Below are positions 34,404 to 42,621 of a stretch of 64,000 nt of DNA, in pieces. The stretch covers positions 186,001-250,000 of the forward strand of contig NZ_DLHL01000011.1 of assembly GCF_002483225.1 (NCBI RefSeq). Direction: 5' to 3'. Under the pieces are notes generated by a model that was not told the origin of the DNA, ran no database searches, and saw nothing but the letters and a program-made list of their open reading frames with translations. The translations under genes were made by a program, and so were the position numbers. Position 1 is the first letter of the stretch; each line of letters starts with the position of its first letter. Origin of the DNA: Gemmatimonas sp. UBA7669. Lineage in GTDB: Bacteria; Gemmatimonadota; Gemmatimonadetes; Gemmatimonadales; Gemmatimonadaceae.

Positions 34404-35254
34404 TGCCGCGCACTGTGCTCAGTCTGCTGACGCTGCTGCCCATGCTTGGCGCCGCGAGCATCCTGACGCGTGCTCGCGGCGAGCAACCGGTGTCACGTGG
34501 CTTTGCCACCACCTCCGACGTGACCATGCGACTGTACGTCCCGTCAGGCCGCCTCACTGTCGAAACCTGGGATCGGGACTCGGTGCACCTCGAGGGTCAA
34601 CTCGGCGCCAACGCCTCGCTGTTTGGCGGCGGCGCCCGCACGCACATCAAACTGGGCATCGAAGCGCGCTCCAACGCGGACTCCACCTTGCCACAGGCCA
34701 GCGTGCAGGTTCGCGTTCCACGGCGGGCGCGTGTCTGGATCAAGATGATTGACGGCAGCATGCAGGTGTCGGGCACGCGTGAGGAACTCGAGGCCTACAC
34801 CGTGCGCGGCTCCATTGTCGTGCGTGACGTGGCAGGCAACACCTCGGTGGAGTCCATCGACGCGCCGGTGACCGTTTCAGACGCGACGGGCAACCTCCGT
34901 GTGCGTGGTAGCCGCGGCGCCGTTTCGCTGCGTCGCATCCGCGCCACCACGTCCGTGTCCACCGTGAGCGGCGACGTAAGCGTGCTGGGTTCGGCTGCAG
35001 AAGGGCGAGTGGAAACCATTGGGGGCCGCATCGGAGTGGACGGTGTGGCCCCGGGCGGCACACTCGAACTGCAGTCGCACAATGGCGTCCTCGATGTTCG
35101 AGTGCCCAGATCGCGCATGCCGCTGCTCGATCTCAGTTCGCGCAGTGGCACCGTGAGTGGCAAGGCACTGCGCGGTTCTGCCACGCATGGCCACATCATT
35201 GCACGTTCATTCAAGGGCAATGTCACGGCACGCGTGAGCGATGACACACGATAG
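34400..35254 (+). CDS. exported DUF4097 family beta-helix protein
   Basis: 284 residues with a signal peptide (TVLSLLTLLPMLGAASI). The mature part shows short repeating beta strands of the DUF4097/DUF4098 type (GSMQVSGTREELEAYTVRGS, TVSGDVSVLGSAAEGRVETI, IGGRIGVDG), forming a right-handed beta-helix-like solenoid. Its function is unknown; the family is often encoded next to sigma/anti-sigma genes. The ATG overlaps the stop of the putative anti-sigma gene by 4 nt. Confidence 0.85.
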   Translation: MMPRTVLSLLTLLPMLGAASILTRARGEQPVSRGFATTSDVTMRLYVPSGRLTVETWDRDSVHLEGQLGANASLFGGGARTHIKLGIEARSNADSTLPQASVQVRVPRRARVWIKMIDGSMQVSGTREELEAYTVRGSIVVRDVAGNTSVESIDAPVTVSDATGNLRVRGSRGAVSLRRIRATTSVSTVSGDVSVLGSAAEGRVETIGGRIGVDGVAPGGTLELQSHNGVLDVRVPRSRMPLLDLSSRSGTVSGKALRGSATHGHIIARSFKGNVTARVSDDTR

Positions 35255-35344
35255 CCGTTCCTCGATCGCAGCGAGCCGGTAAACGACGCGACGTCTGCCG
35301 GCATCTCTCCTGTGTCGTTCACCACCACTTCACAGGAGCCGCGT

Positions 35345-36010
35345 ATGATTCGCGTCGCGCATTTCGCCACTGTCTTGCTGTTGCCTCTGATATTCATCGC
35401 GGAATCCGCCGTCGACCGGGAAGAGTTGCCCGCGACGCGGCTGGTTCCACGCTTCAAGGGCAATGCGGTGGTGGACACGGCCGCCTCGGTGGTTCGCTGG
35501 CGCGGCACCAAGTTTGGTGGACGTGGCGCGCATGCGGGCACCGTGCGCCTGCGCAATGGCACGCTCGACTATGACACACGCCGAGCCGAGCTGCGCGGTG
35601 GCGTGTTCGAACTGGACATGCGCAGCATTGCGGTCACCGACATGCCGCTTGGTGAATCCGAAGCACGGCGAAAACTCACTACGCACCTGTTGGCGGCCGA
35701 TTTCTTCGACGTACAGCGCCACCCCACGGCACGTTTCGACGTGCAGCGGGTCACGACGCGCGGCGGCAACCTGGCAAGGCTGGAGGGACAGCTCACCCTG
35801 CGCGGTGTGACGCGTCCGTTTGCCTTCGATGCAACCGTGTGGTCGTTCGAACCCACAAGACTGCACGCCACCGCGCGCGCCACCCTGGACCGGATGCAGT
35901 GGGGCGTGGCCTTTCGCGGCTCGCGCATCACGAATGATCTCGTGGACGACGTCATTCATCTCGAGTTCGACATCCTGGCGCGCGTCGGCAGCGCGCGGGC
36001 TTCACTGTGA
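35345..36010 (+). CDS. YceI family protein
   Basis: 221 residues with a signal peptide (HFATVLLLPLIFIAESA). The lipocalin-like YceI fold is visible: SVVRWRGTKFGGRGAHAGTV, FELDMRSIAVTD, LLAADFFDVQRHPTARFDV, LEGQLTLRGVTRPFAFDA. Members bind isoprenoid or other amphiphilic ligands in the periplasm. A good AGGAG sits seven bases before the ATG, ruling out the longer start at 35312. The stop is 11 nt before the next start, and a GTG there overlaps it, so the two are probably coupled. Confidence 0.93.
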   Translation: MIRVAHFATVLLLPLIFIAESAVDREELPATRLVPRFKGNAVVDTAASVVRWRGTKFGGRGAHAGTVRLRNGTLDYDTRRAELRGGVFELDMRSIAVTDMPLGESEARRKLTTHLLAADFFDVQRHPTARFDVQRVTTRGGNLARLEGQLTLRGVTRPFAFDATVWSFEPTRLHATARATLDRMQWGVAFRGSRITNDLVDDVIHLEFDILARVGSARASL

Positions 36011-36021
36011 GGACGCGCCAC

Positions 36022-36657
36022 ATGACGAGCATGTCCGCCTCGTTTCGCCGGGTTGTGCGAGCCGCGCTTTTGCTGGGCGCGGCGCTTGCCGGTACAACCC
36101 GCAGCGCCGGCGCGCAGAACTCACCGGACGATGCCGCCTGCCAGCCTCCGGCCCCGCCTCAGGGTGATCGCAGCCTGCCGTCGTCGCTGACATTGGCCAC
36201 GTCCACAGAACGCGGCGAACCGTTGGAGTTCGCGTTGCACTTCCGCGCGCCACAGGGTCGCCCACTGCAGAACCTCGTGGTGTACATCTACCACACGGAT
36301 GCCTCAGGCCACTACCGACGGGCGCCGGGAGCCACGGGCTGCTTTCGCTTCCACGGCGTGCTGCACGGCTGGGCACGACCTGACAGCACCGGTCGTATCA
36401 CCGTACGCAGTATCAGGCCGGGACCGTATCCGGGAAGCACCGAACCGGCACACGTGCACATCGTGGTGCAGTTCCCCGGCCAGCAGGGTTTCTATATCAA
36501 CGACCTGTTGTTCGATGACGACCCGCGGCTTACGCCGGCCGTTCGCGCGGCACAGACGATGGCTGGCGGCCCGGGTGTGGTGCACGCCACCAAGGATCGT
36601 CGTGGTGTCTGGCAGGCGGTGCGTATCGTGACACTGCAGCCACCCGGAACGCGCTGA
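36022..36657 (+). CDS. exported intradiol ring-cleavage dioxygenase-like protein
   Basis: 211 residues from an ATG with GAGGA eight bases upstream; a GTG at 36007 is also possible. A signal peptide (ALLLGAALAGTTRSAGAQ) precedes a single domain resembling the catalytic beta-sandwich of intradiol dioxygenases (protocatechuate 3,4-dioxygenase): VVYIYHTDASGHYRR, the GWARPDSTGRITVRSIRPGP core, and EPAHVHIVVQF, which supplies two His iron ligands. Tyrosines in YIYHTDASGHY are candidates for the Tyr ligands. Export is unusual for a ring-cleavage enzyme, so the substrate could be an extracellular aromatic, or the protein may have another role. It probably shares an operon with YceI. Confidence 0.8.
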   Translation: MTSMSASFRRVVRAALLLGAALAGTTRSAGAQNSPDDAACQPPAPPQGDRSLPSSLTLATSTERGEPLEFALHFRAPQGRPLQNLVVYIYHTDASGHYRRAPGATGCFRFHGVLHGWARPDSTGRITVRSIRPGPYPGSTEPAHVHIVVQFPGQQGFYINDLLFDDDPRLTPAVRAAQTMAGGPGVVHATKDRRGVWQAVRIVTLQPPGTR

Positions 36658-36679
36658 GCGGTAACACGATGCGTGGGCG

Positions 36680-37021
36680 TCAGCCGCCAGCCATGGCGCC
36701 TACCACCAACAGCGGCACCTCACCCCGCTGCACCACCTCGGGCAGCGGGGTCTCCATGGCGTGATGCGACCAGTCCGCCCCGTTGGCGTAGAAGCGCACA
36801 AAGGCACGGCGCGCACCGCCCTCGTGATCTCGAATGGTGCCGCGCAGCATGGGCCAGCGCGCCTCCACCACGTCGAGCACCGCCGCGATGGTTGCGGGAG
36901 CCGGCACTTCCAGCGTCACCTCGGCCGCGGCGCCGGACAGCGCACGCAGCGGCGACGGCAACACCACCCGCACCTGCTGTCGCACCGCGTCAGTCCCCAC
37001 GCCGTTCGCGCCATCAGTCAA
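36680..37021 (-). CDS. MoaD/ThiS-like sulfur carrier protein
   Basis: 113 residues starting at a TTG with a strong GGAGG nine bases upstream; a GTG at 37039 is the alternative. It has a ubiquitin-like beta-grasp: VRVVLPSPLRALSGAA, EVTLEVPAPATIAAVLDVV, a helix, and the C-terminus PLLVVGAMAGG. It ends in the Gly-Gly that is adenylated and thiocarboxylated in MoaD, ThiS and Urm1-like carriers. The start overlaps the stop of the preceding BNR gene, so the two are translated together. A MoeB-rhodanese activating enzyme is divergent 1.3 kb away. Whether it serves molybdopterin synthesis or a protein-modification pathway is unknown. Confidence 0.85.
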   Translation of the reverse strand: MTDGANGVGTDAVRQQVRVVLPSPLRALSGAAAEVTLEVPAPATIAAVLDVVEARWPMLRGTIRDHEGGARRAFVRFYANGADWSHHAMETPLPEVVQRGEVPLLVVGAMAGG

Positions 37022-38129
37022 GTGTCTGCACCTCCACACTCAGCACCGGCGGCAAGTCGTGCACGATGGCCTGCCAGTGATCGCCACCATCGGGCGAGAC
37101 ATACACCTGCCCGCCGGTCGTTCCGAAGTACACTCCGCACGAGGGTAGTCGGTCTACCGCCATCGCGTCGCGCAGCACGTTCACGTAGCTGTGCTGCTCC
37201 GGCAGTCCCCGCGACAACTCTTCCCAGGTGTTGCCCCCACTGCGACTACGCCACACGCGCAGTTTGCCGTCGGGCGGGAAGTGATGCGCGTCGCTGGTGA
37301 TGGGCACGACGTAAATCGTGTCCGGTTCGTGCGCGTGTACATCGATGGGAAAGCCGAAATCGGTGGGCAGATTGCCACTGACTTCGTACCAGGAATCTCC
37401 GCCATCGTCGCTGCGCATGACGTCCCAATGCTTTTGCATGTACAGCCGCTTCGGATTGGAGGGATGCATGGCCAGACGATGCACGCAGTGTCCAACTTCT
37501 GCGTCACCCTGCGGGATTTCACCGGAGCGCAGTCCCTTGTTGATGGGCTCCCAGGTTTCCCCGCCGTCACGTGAGCGAAACGCGCCAGCTGCAGAGATGG
37601 CCACATACAGGCGATTGGCGTCGCTGGGATCGAGCAATATCGTGTGCAGGCAGAGTCCACCGGCCCCTGGCTGCCAGTGCGGACCGGAACCGTGACCGCG
37701 GAGTCCCGACAACTCCTGCCAACTCGCACCGGCATCGGTGCTGCGAAACAGCGCCGCGTCTTCCACACCGGCATACACGGTATCGCGATCCGTGAGCGAG
37801 GGCTCGAGATGCCACACGCGCTTGAACTCCCAGGGATGTGGCGTGCCGTCGTACCACTGGTGCGTGCCGGGCACGCCGTCATACGCAAAGTGGTTGTCCA
37901 CCGCCGTCCATGTGCGGCCACCGTCATCACTGCGCTGCATGACCTGACCGAACCAGCCGCTGGATTGCGATGCCCAGATGCGATCGGGATCGACAGGCGA
38001 ACCCTTCACGTGATACACCTCCCATCCCGGAAAATGGGGGCCGTCTACGGTCCAGCGGCTGCGGCCTTCATCGCTGGTCAGCACGAATGCACCCTTGCGA
38101 GTGCCGACCAGTACGCGCACCTGACTCAT
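37014..38129 (-). CDS. cytoplasmic BNR/exo-alpha-sialidase-like beta-propeller
   Basis: 371 residues with no signal peptide. Asp-box repeats (SDDGGRTW, STDAGASW, SRDGGETW, SDDGGDSW, SRSGGNTW, SPDGGDHW) place it in the BNR propeller superfamily; the N-terminus is MSQVRVLVGTRKGAFVLTSD. It is annotated sialidase-like in many genomes, but no catalytic Arg triad is evident, so enzymatic activity is doubtful. The start at 38129 is supported by GGAG. The MoaD-like gene overlaps its 3' end, a pairing that suggests a joint role. It is divergent from MoeB. Confidence 0.87.
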   Translation of the reverse strand: MSQVRVLVGTRKGAFVLTSDEGRSRWTVDGPHFPGWEVYHVKGSPVDPDRIWASQSSGWFGQVMQRSDDGGRTWTAVDNHFAYDGVPGTHQWYDGTPHPWEFKRVWHLEPSLTDRDTVYAGVEDAALFRSTDAGASWQELSGLRGHGSGPHWQPGAGGLCLHTILLDPSDANRLYVAISAAGAFRSRDGGETWEPINKGLRSGEIPQGDAEVGHCVHRLAMHPSNPKRLYMQKHWDVMRSDDGGDSWYEVSGNLPTDFGFPIDVHAHEPDTIYVVPITSDAHHFPPDGKLRVWRSRSGGNTWEELSRGLPEQHSYVNVLRDAMAVDRLPSCGVYFGTTGGQVYVSPDGGDHWQAIVHDLPPVLSVEVQTLD

Positions 38130-38294
38130 CATCGCTCCGATGCTGGGGATTGGCAGAACATACTGGCGGTTTGGTCGCACGCCACGCGTTCGCCGAGTAG
38201 GATTGTGCATTCGACCACGCAACCGCCTCGAACTCATCGTTCCAGCGATCGCGCGCCGCCACGTTCGGGTCGTTGACTTCCACTCGTCCCACCT

Positions 38295-39425
38295 ATGCTG
38301 AGCAACGAGGAACGCGCCCGTTATCAGCGCCAGCTGAGTCTGCCAGAGGTCGGCGAGGCCGGCCAGCAGCGACTGCAACAGGCCAGCGTGCTACTGGTTG
38401 GTGTGGGCGGACTCGGATCACCCGCCGCGCTGTACCTGGCGGCGGCCGGTGTGGGCCGTCTCGGTCTGGTGGACCACGACCGCGTGGATGTCAGCAACCT
38501 GCATCGCCAGGTGTTGCACGGCACGGCAGACATTGCACGACCCAAGGTGGAAAGCGCGCGCGATCGACTGCAGCAACTCAACCCCCTGGTGCGGCTCGAG
38601 CTGTACGACACTTGGCTCACACGCGACAACGCGCTGGGTCTGGTGGGAGACTACGATGTGATCGTGGATGGCGCCGACACCTTCGCCACCCGCTATCTCG
38701 TCAACGACGCCTGTGTGCTCGCGGGTCGACCCAACGTGCACGCGTCCATCTTTCGCTTTGATGGTCAGGCGTCGGTGTTCTGTACGCCACACGGGCCCTG
38801 CTATCGCTGCCTGTACCCGTCGCCCCCTCCAGCCGATCTCGTCCCCAGTTGTGCTGTCGGTGGTGTGCTCGGCGTATTGCCCGGTCTGTTGGGACTCGTG
38901 CAGGCCACGGAAACACTCAAGCTCCTGCTTGGCATCGGTGAGCCACTCGTGGGGCGTCTGTTCATGTTGGACGCCCTGCACATGCAGCCGCAGGTTGTTC
39001 CGGTATCGCGCGATCCCGAGTGTCCGGCCTGTGGCACGCGTACGCTCACCGCACTCGCAGACTACGACGCGTTCTGTGGCACACCGACGCCTGGATTGCC
39101 AAACGACGACGTGGCCGAACTCACGCCTGCCGAACTGCAGCGCTGGCTGCGTGAAGGCCGCCCCGTTCAGTTGCTCGATGTACGCGAGCCGTTCGAGACG
39201 GCACAGGGCATGATTCCAGGTGCGCAGGCCTGGCCTCTGACCACCGTGCTCGACGCCGTGCCGCTTCTCGACACGACGCGGCCCATCGTGTGCATCTGTG
39301 CCGGCGGTGTTCGCAGTCGGAAGGCGGCTGCCACGCTTGTCAGCGCTGGCTGCGAGCGCGTGTATTCGCTCGCAGGCGGCATGAGCGCGTGGAGCCTCTA
39401 CAACAACGCAAGCGTACCCACGTAG
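38295..39425 (+). CDS. moeB: MoeB/ThiF E1-like adenylyltransferase with rhodanese domain
   Basis: 376 residues. The E1 domain (about 1-250) has the nucleotide loop VGVGGLGSPA, the LVDHDRVDVSNLHRQ block and a zinc site from two CxxC pairs (Cys169/Cys172 and Cys243/Cys246). The C-terminal 100 residues are a rhodanese domain with catalytic Cys335 in CICAGGVRSR. This MOCS3/Uba4-like fusion adenylates a Gly-Gly carrier and delivers sulfur to it. It is divergent from the BNR/MoaD-like pair, which offers an obvious carrier partner. The C-terminus overlaps the convergent ankyrin gene by 28 nt. Confidence 0.95.
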   Translation: MLSNEERARYQRQLSLPEVGEAGQQRLQQASVLLVGVGGLGSPAALYLAAAGVGRLGLVDHDRVDVSNLHRQVLHGTADIARPKVESARDRLQQLNPLVRLELYDTWLTRDNALGLVGDYDVIVDGADTFATRYLVNDACVLAGRPNVHASIFRFDGQASVFCTPHGPCYRCLYPSPPPADLVPSCAVGGVLGVLPGLLGLVQATETLKLLLGIGEPLVGRLFMLDALHMQPQVVPVSRDPECPACGTRTLTALADYDAFCGTPTPGLPNDDVAELTPAELQRWLREGRPVQLLDVREPFETAQGMIPGAQAWPLTTVLDAVPLLDTTRPIVCICAGGVRSRKAAATLVSAGCERVYSLAGGMSAWSLYNNASVPT

Positions 39426-40624
39426 TCTCCTTCCTCACGCGGCACAACGTCCCGCCCGAACTCCGCCCAACCGCGCGGCGTGGCCTGATGCTCGTGATCG
39501 CGCAAATGCCGCGGTGCGCCCGCATCGAGCAGCGCCGCCACCAGTCCACTACGGCCGTGCATGGCCGCCCAGTGCAGCGCGGTGGCCCCCATGCCGTCTT
39601 GAACATCCACCGGCCAGCCGACCGCCAAACACGCGCGCACGCTGTCTTCGCGGCCGCGCGACGCCGCCCATGGCAGCAACCGTTGATCATCTTCGGACAG
39701 CCGGGCAAACCATCCGGCCGTCACGGCCGCACGCGCCGCACTGGCGTCACCACGACCACAGGCCGCGAGCAGTTGCTCATCCGGGGAGAGCGGCTCAACC
39801 GGTGAACCAGCCTTCTCCAGCAGCTCAGCCAGCTCTGCAAAGCCCCGGCGCGCGGCCAAGCGCCACGCGCTCATACCGTCAGCTCGACGAAGCGTCACAT
39901 CGGCGCCATGCGCCAACAGGGCCCGCAACACATCGACAGACTGCCCCTGCCACGCGGCCACATGCAGTGCGGTCTCCTGCATGGCCGATGAGCGCACGTT
40001 GGGATTGGCGCCATGTTGCAGCAGCCAATCGAATCCGCGCCGCACCGCCGATCCCTCTGCGATATCAAACCAGCGCAGCAGAAAGTACAGCGGTGTATTG
40101 CCCCAATCGCCCACGTGATTGAGATCCACGTGATACTCGAGCAGCAAGGCCAGTGCCGCTTCGTGAAAATGCTCGGCCGCGTGAAACACTGACTCGCCGT
40201 CGTTTGGTGTAGCGCCGGCAGCCAGCAGCCGACGCGCGACCGATGGTACCTCGCGATGTCCCGTCACGAAGTACAGCGCGGAGACCCCATATCGTGACTC
40301 GCGCGCATTGGGATCGGCGCCGGCAGCAAGCAGCACGGCCACCGTCTCGTCGAGCGCGGCGTCGTGCACGCTGCTGCGTCCATGCAGTGGCGAGGCGCAG
40401 GCGGTCAACAATGGTGTGAAGGCCTGCGGTCCTGCCGTGCGTCGCACGGCCTCGGTATCACGAACCAGCAACCCGCGCAGCACATCGGCCCGGCCCAGCG
40501 CGGCCGCCAAGTGCGCATCCGTCACGGCCAGCTCCGGATGCGCCGCGCCATACTGCAGCAGCGCGCCGCCGTCGCCGCGTTCGAGCAGAGAAAAGAATTC
40601 GTCCATCACGGCCTGCCCCGTCAC
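39398..40624 (-). CDS. ankyrin repeat protein
   Basis: 408 residues made almost entirely of ankyrin repeats: AVLLAAGADPNARESRYGVS, LLLEYHVDLNHVGDWGNTPL, LLQHGANPNVRSSAMQETAL, LLAHGADVTLRRADGMSAW, and ALLDAGAPRHLRDHEHQATP at the end. There is no signal peptide, so it is probably a cytoplasmic protein-interaction scaffold. The GTG start forms a GTGA overlap with the stop of the upstream DUF1801 gene; an internal ATG at 40606 is also possible. Confidence 0.93.
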   Translation of the reverse strand: MTGQAVMDEFFSLLERGDGGALLQYGAAHPELAVTDAHLAAALGRADVLRGLLVRDTEAVRRTAGPQAFTPLLTACASPLHGRSSVHDAALDETVAVLLAAGADPNARESRYGVSALYFVTGHREVPSVARRLLAAGATPNDGESVFHAAEHFHEAALALLLEYHVDLNHVGDWGNTPLYFLLRWFDIAEGSAVRRGFDWLLQHGANPNVRSSAMQETALHVAAWQGQSVDVLRALLAHGADVTLRRADGMSAWRLAARRGFAELAELLEKAGSPVEPLSPDEQLLAACGRGDASAARAAVTAGWFARLSEDDQRLLPWAASRGREDSVRACLAVGWPVDVQDGMGATALHWAAMHGRSGLVAALLDAGAPRHLRDHEHQATPRGWAEFGRDVVPREEGDYVGTLALL

Positions 40625-41052
40625 GTCGTCATGCCGTAGCGGGTGCGGATGAACTCCACCGAGTTGCGAATGAGCGTTTCCAGCGCGTCCAGGTCAGCGC
40701 CCGCGAGACGCTTGATGTAGAGACAGGACTTGCCGGTGCGCACCTTGCCCAGTCGCGCGAGCAGTGCCTGCGCATCGGGTTCGTCGTAGCCGGCCATGAG
40801 GTAGACCACCAGCTCGTTCTTGCGCGACGCGAAGCCCACCACGCACATGTCGCCCTCGTGGCCGCTGTCGTACTTGTAGTGGTAGCGCCCGAAGCCCACG
40901 ATGCTGGGCCCCCAGAGCACCGGCGGACTGCCCGTGATACGCGACATCAGGTCGATGAGCACTTCACAGTCGGCCCGTCGCTCGTCCGACGGGATGCCCT
41001 GCAGGTACTGCAGGATGCTGGCGTCGGTGGCCTTGGTCTTGAGCTCGTACAT
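40621..41052 (-). CDS. DUF1801 domain protein
   Basis: 143 residues, the usual DUF1801 length. Recognisable blocks are SRITGSPPVLWGPSIVGFGR, YHYKYDSGHEGDMCVVGFAS and KNELVVYLMAGYD. The family adopts a small alpha/beta fold of unknown function. GGGAG lies five bases before the ATG, and longer starts are rejected. The stop overlaps the ankyrin gene start. Three copies of a cggaacgccgga repeat lie in the upstream divergent region. Confidence 0.92.
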   Translation of the reverse strand: MYELKTKATDASILQYLQGIPSDERRADCEVLIDLMSRITGSPPVLWGPSIVGFGRYHYKYDSGHEGDMCVVGFASRKNELVVYLMAGYDEPDAQALLARLGKVRTGKSCLYIKRLAGADLDALETLIRNSVEFIRTRYGMTT

Positions 41053-41108
41053 GTTGTCTCCCGGTTCACGGTCCGCAGCCGTCCCACACGCGCCGGCCGC
41101 CATCCCCA

Positions 41109-41148
41109 CGGAACGCCGGAACGGAACGCCGGAAGGCGGAACGCCGGA
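41109..41148. repeat. 3 x 12-bp imperfectly spaced repeats in divergent promoter region
   Basis: cggaacgccgga occurs at 41109-41120, 41122-41133 and 41137-41148 in the 180-nt divergent region between DUF1801 and DUF4159. It could be an operator cluster or a slipped repeat. Confidence 0.8.
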
Positions 41149-41232
41149 GGCTGCCGAGCCGTATTGTAGATGGCACCACAGAACGTACCGCTTCTGCCGG
41201 GCTGCTGCCCGTCCCTCCACCTGCCGCGCCCC

Positions 41233-41961
41233 ATGCGCCGCTTCCTGCTGTTCGCCCTCGTGTTGGGACTCGTGGCCGCGCCCATTGCGTGGTCACAGCG
41301 TCGGGCGTTCGTGTTGCCCAATCAGCCCTACGACGGACGCTTCACCTTTGTGCGGCTGCGCTATACGCAGGGCTATCGTCTGGCGTGGAATGCCGACTAT
41401 CCGCAGATGGAGCGGAACTTCATGGCCATCCTGGGCGATCTGTCCACGCTGCGTCTGCACAAGACCACCAGCAACGTGCACGTGCTGGACGATCCGGCGC
41501 TCGCGCACTATCCGGTGGCCTACCTCACCGAACCCGGCTACTGGTATCCCACCGACGAGGAAGCGGCCGCACTGCGCAAATGGATTCTCAAGGGCGGCTT
41601 TCTCATCGTCGACGATTTCTACTTTGAACGGCAGTGGGCGGTGTTCGACGCGGCCATGAAGAAGGTGCTGCCCGAGGGCCGCATCGAACCGCTGGATGTA
41701 TCACACCCGGTGTTCAACACCTTCTTCAGCATCAAGTCGCTCGACGGCATGCATCATCCCGCCACGCCATCGGCGCGTGCCATGTATCTGGGCATCCACG
41801 AGGACAACGACCCATCACGACGCCTGCAGGTCGTGATCAACTACAACAACGATATTGGCGACTACATGGAGTGGTCGGGCGACGGCTGGTATCCCGTGAA
41901 TCTCTCCAATGACGCGTACAAGTTTGCCACCAACTATGTGGTGTACGGTCTCACCCATTGA
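41233..41961 (+). CDS. exported DUF4159 domain protein
   Basis: 242 residues starting at the ATG that begins the signal peptide (MRRFLLFALVLGLVAAPIAW); an upstream ATG at 41170 is in frame but adds non-conserved residues. The DUF4159 core is clear: FTFVRLRYTQGYRLAWNADY, YPVAYLTEPGYWYPTDEEAA, KGGFLIVDDFYF, with the later HEDNDPSRRLQVVINYNNDI. The domain resembles a glutamine-amidotransferase-like fold used in bacterial gliding or aerotolerance operons; its function is unknown. It is convergent with the small lipoprotein gene. Confidence 0.9.
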   Translation: MRRFLLFALVLGLVAAPIAWSQRRAFVLPNQPYDGRFTFVRLRYTQGYRLAWNADYPQMERNFMAILGDLSTLRLHKTTSNVHVLDDPALAHYPVAYLTEPGYWYPTDEEAAALRKWILKGGFLIVDDFYFERQWAVFDAAMKKVLPEGRIEPLDVSHPVFNTFFSIKSLDGMHHPATPSARAMYLGIHEDNDPSRRLQVVINYNNDIGDYMEWSGDGWYPVNLSNDAYKFATNYVVYGLTH

Positions 41962-41964
41962 TGG

Positions 41965-41987
41965 AGCGCCGCCGATGGAGCGGCGCT
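41965..41987. terminator. GC-rich hairpin between convergent genes
   Basis: Perfect 8-bp stem (agcgccgc/gcggcgct) with a 7-nt loop in the 31-nt gap between DUF4159 and the lipoprotein. There is no U-tract. Confidence 0.5.
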
Positions 41988-41992
41988 ACCGC

Positions 41993-42412
41993 TCAGGGCA
42001 CAACGAGCGCCACTTCGGTCAGTGGACGCGATGACTCCGAGCCACTGAAGCGCACGGTCACGGTCACCTGGGCCTGCGGGGTGCCGATGATCGGTGTCAG
42101 GACGCGACAGACGCGGGTGTTCCCCTCGAGCGGCTGAAATCCGGCTGGCGCCGCGATCGGAATCTCGAAGCGTCCGTTGGCGTCACCCACCACCGTTTGG
42201 CCGAAGGCATCGGGTGTGCTGCCTACGCAAGACAGCCCAATGTCCGCGTTGGGCACCGGGGTGCCGTCGGCACGCGACACGCTGCCTCGGATGAGGGCGT
42301 ACCCCGAGACATCACTGTTCTCGATCTGCGTAAAGCCCAAACAGGCGCTGGCGAATGGCACAAAGAGCCAAGGCAGCCAACGGTGGGACAAGCGGTGCGC
42401 TCGCACGGACAT
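41993..42412 (-). CDS. small lipoprotein with carboxypeptidase-regulatory-like domain
   Basis: 139 residues. The lipoprotein signal WLPWLFVPFASAC has Cys24. The rest is one beta-sandwich of the carboxypeptidase-regulatory type (IRGSVSRADGTPVPNADIGL, then GDANGRFEIPIAA) with three further cysteines. It is likely surface- or periplasm-attached; function unknown. It is divergent from the large beta-helix lipoprotein across 209 nt. That gap holds a short 8-bp inverted repeat with a 1-nt centre (42487-42503) but no recognisable promoter. Confidence 0.8.
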   Translation of the reverse strand: MSVRAHRLSHRWLPWLFVPFASACLGFTQIENSDVSGYALIRGSVSRADGTPVPNADIGLSCVGSTPDAFGQTVVGDANGRFEIPIAAPAGFQPLEGNTRVCRVLTPIIGTPQAQVTVTVRFSGSESSRPLTEVALVVP

Positions 42413-42621
42413 GGCGCGTTGGGATGAGGGAGAGATGAAGATGGATAACATGTTCAATGTCGTGAGCCAAGCGAAAGATCCGCTGGCCCGGCGGTCCGCC
42501 GGGTCTGCGCCGGGCCCAAGTGCACCGGGACACACATGAGCCGAAATGCCGCCGTCCTGCGCGTGACCAACAGGCCGTCATCAGGGTCGGCCGTCCATTC
42601 TTCCCTCCGGACGCCCTCGCC

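Noticed and set aside
42487..42503. 8-bp palindrome with 1-nt centre
   Set aside because: Composed of cccggcgg-type sequence common in GC-rich DNA; no supporting context.
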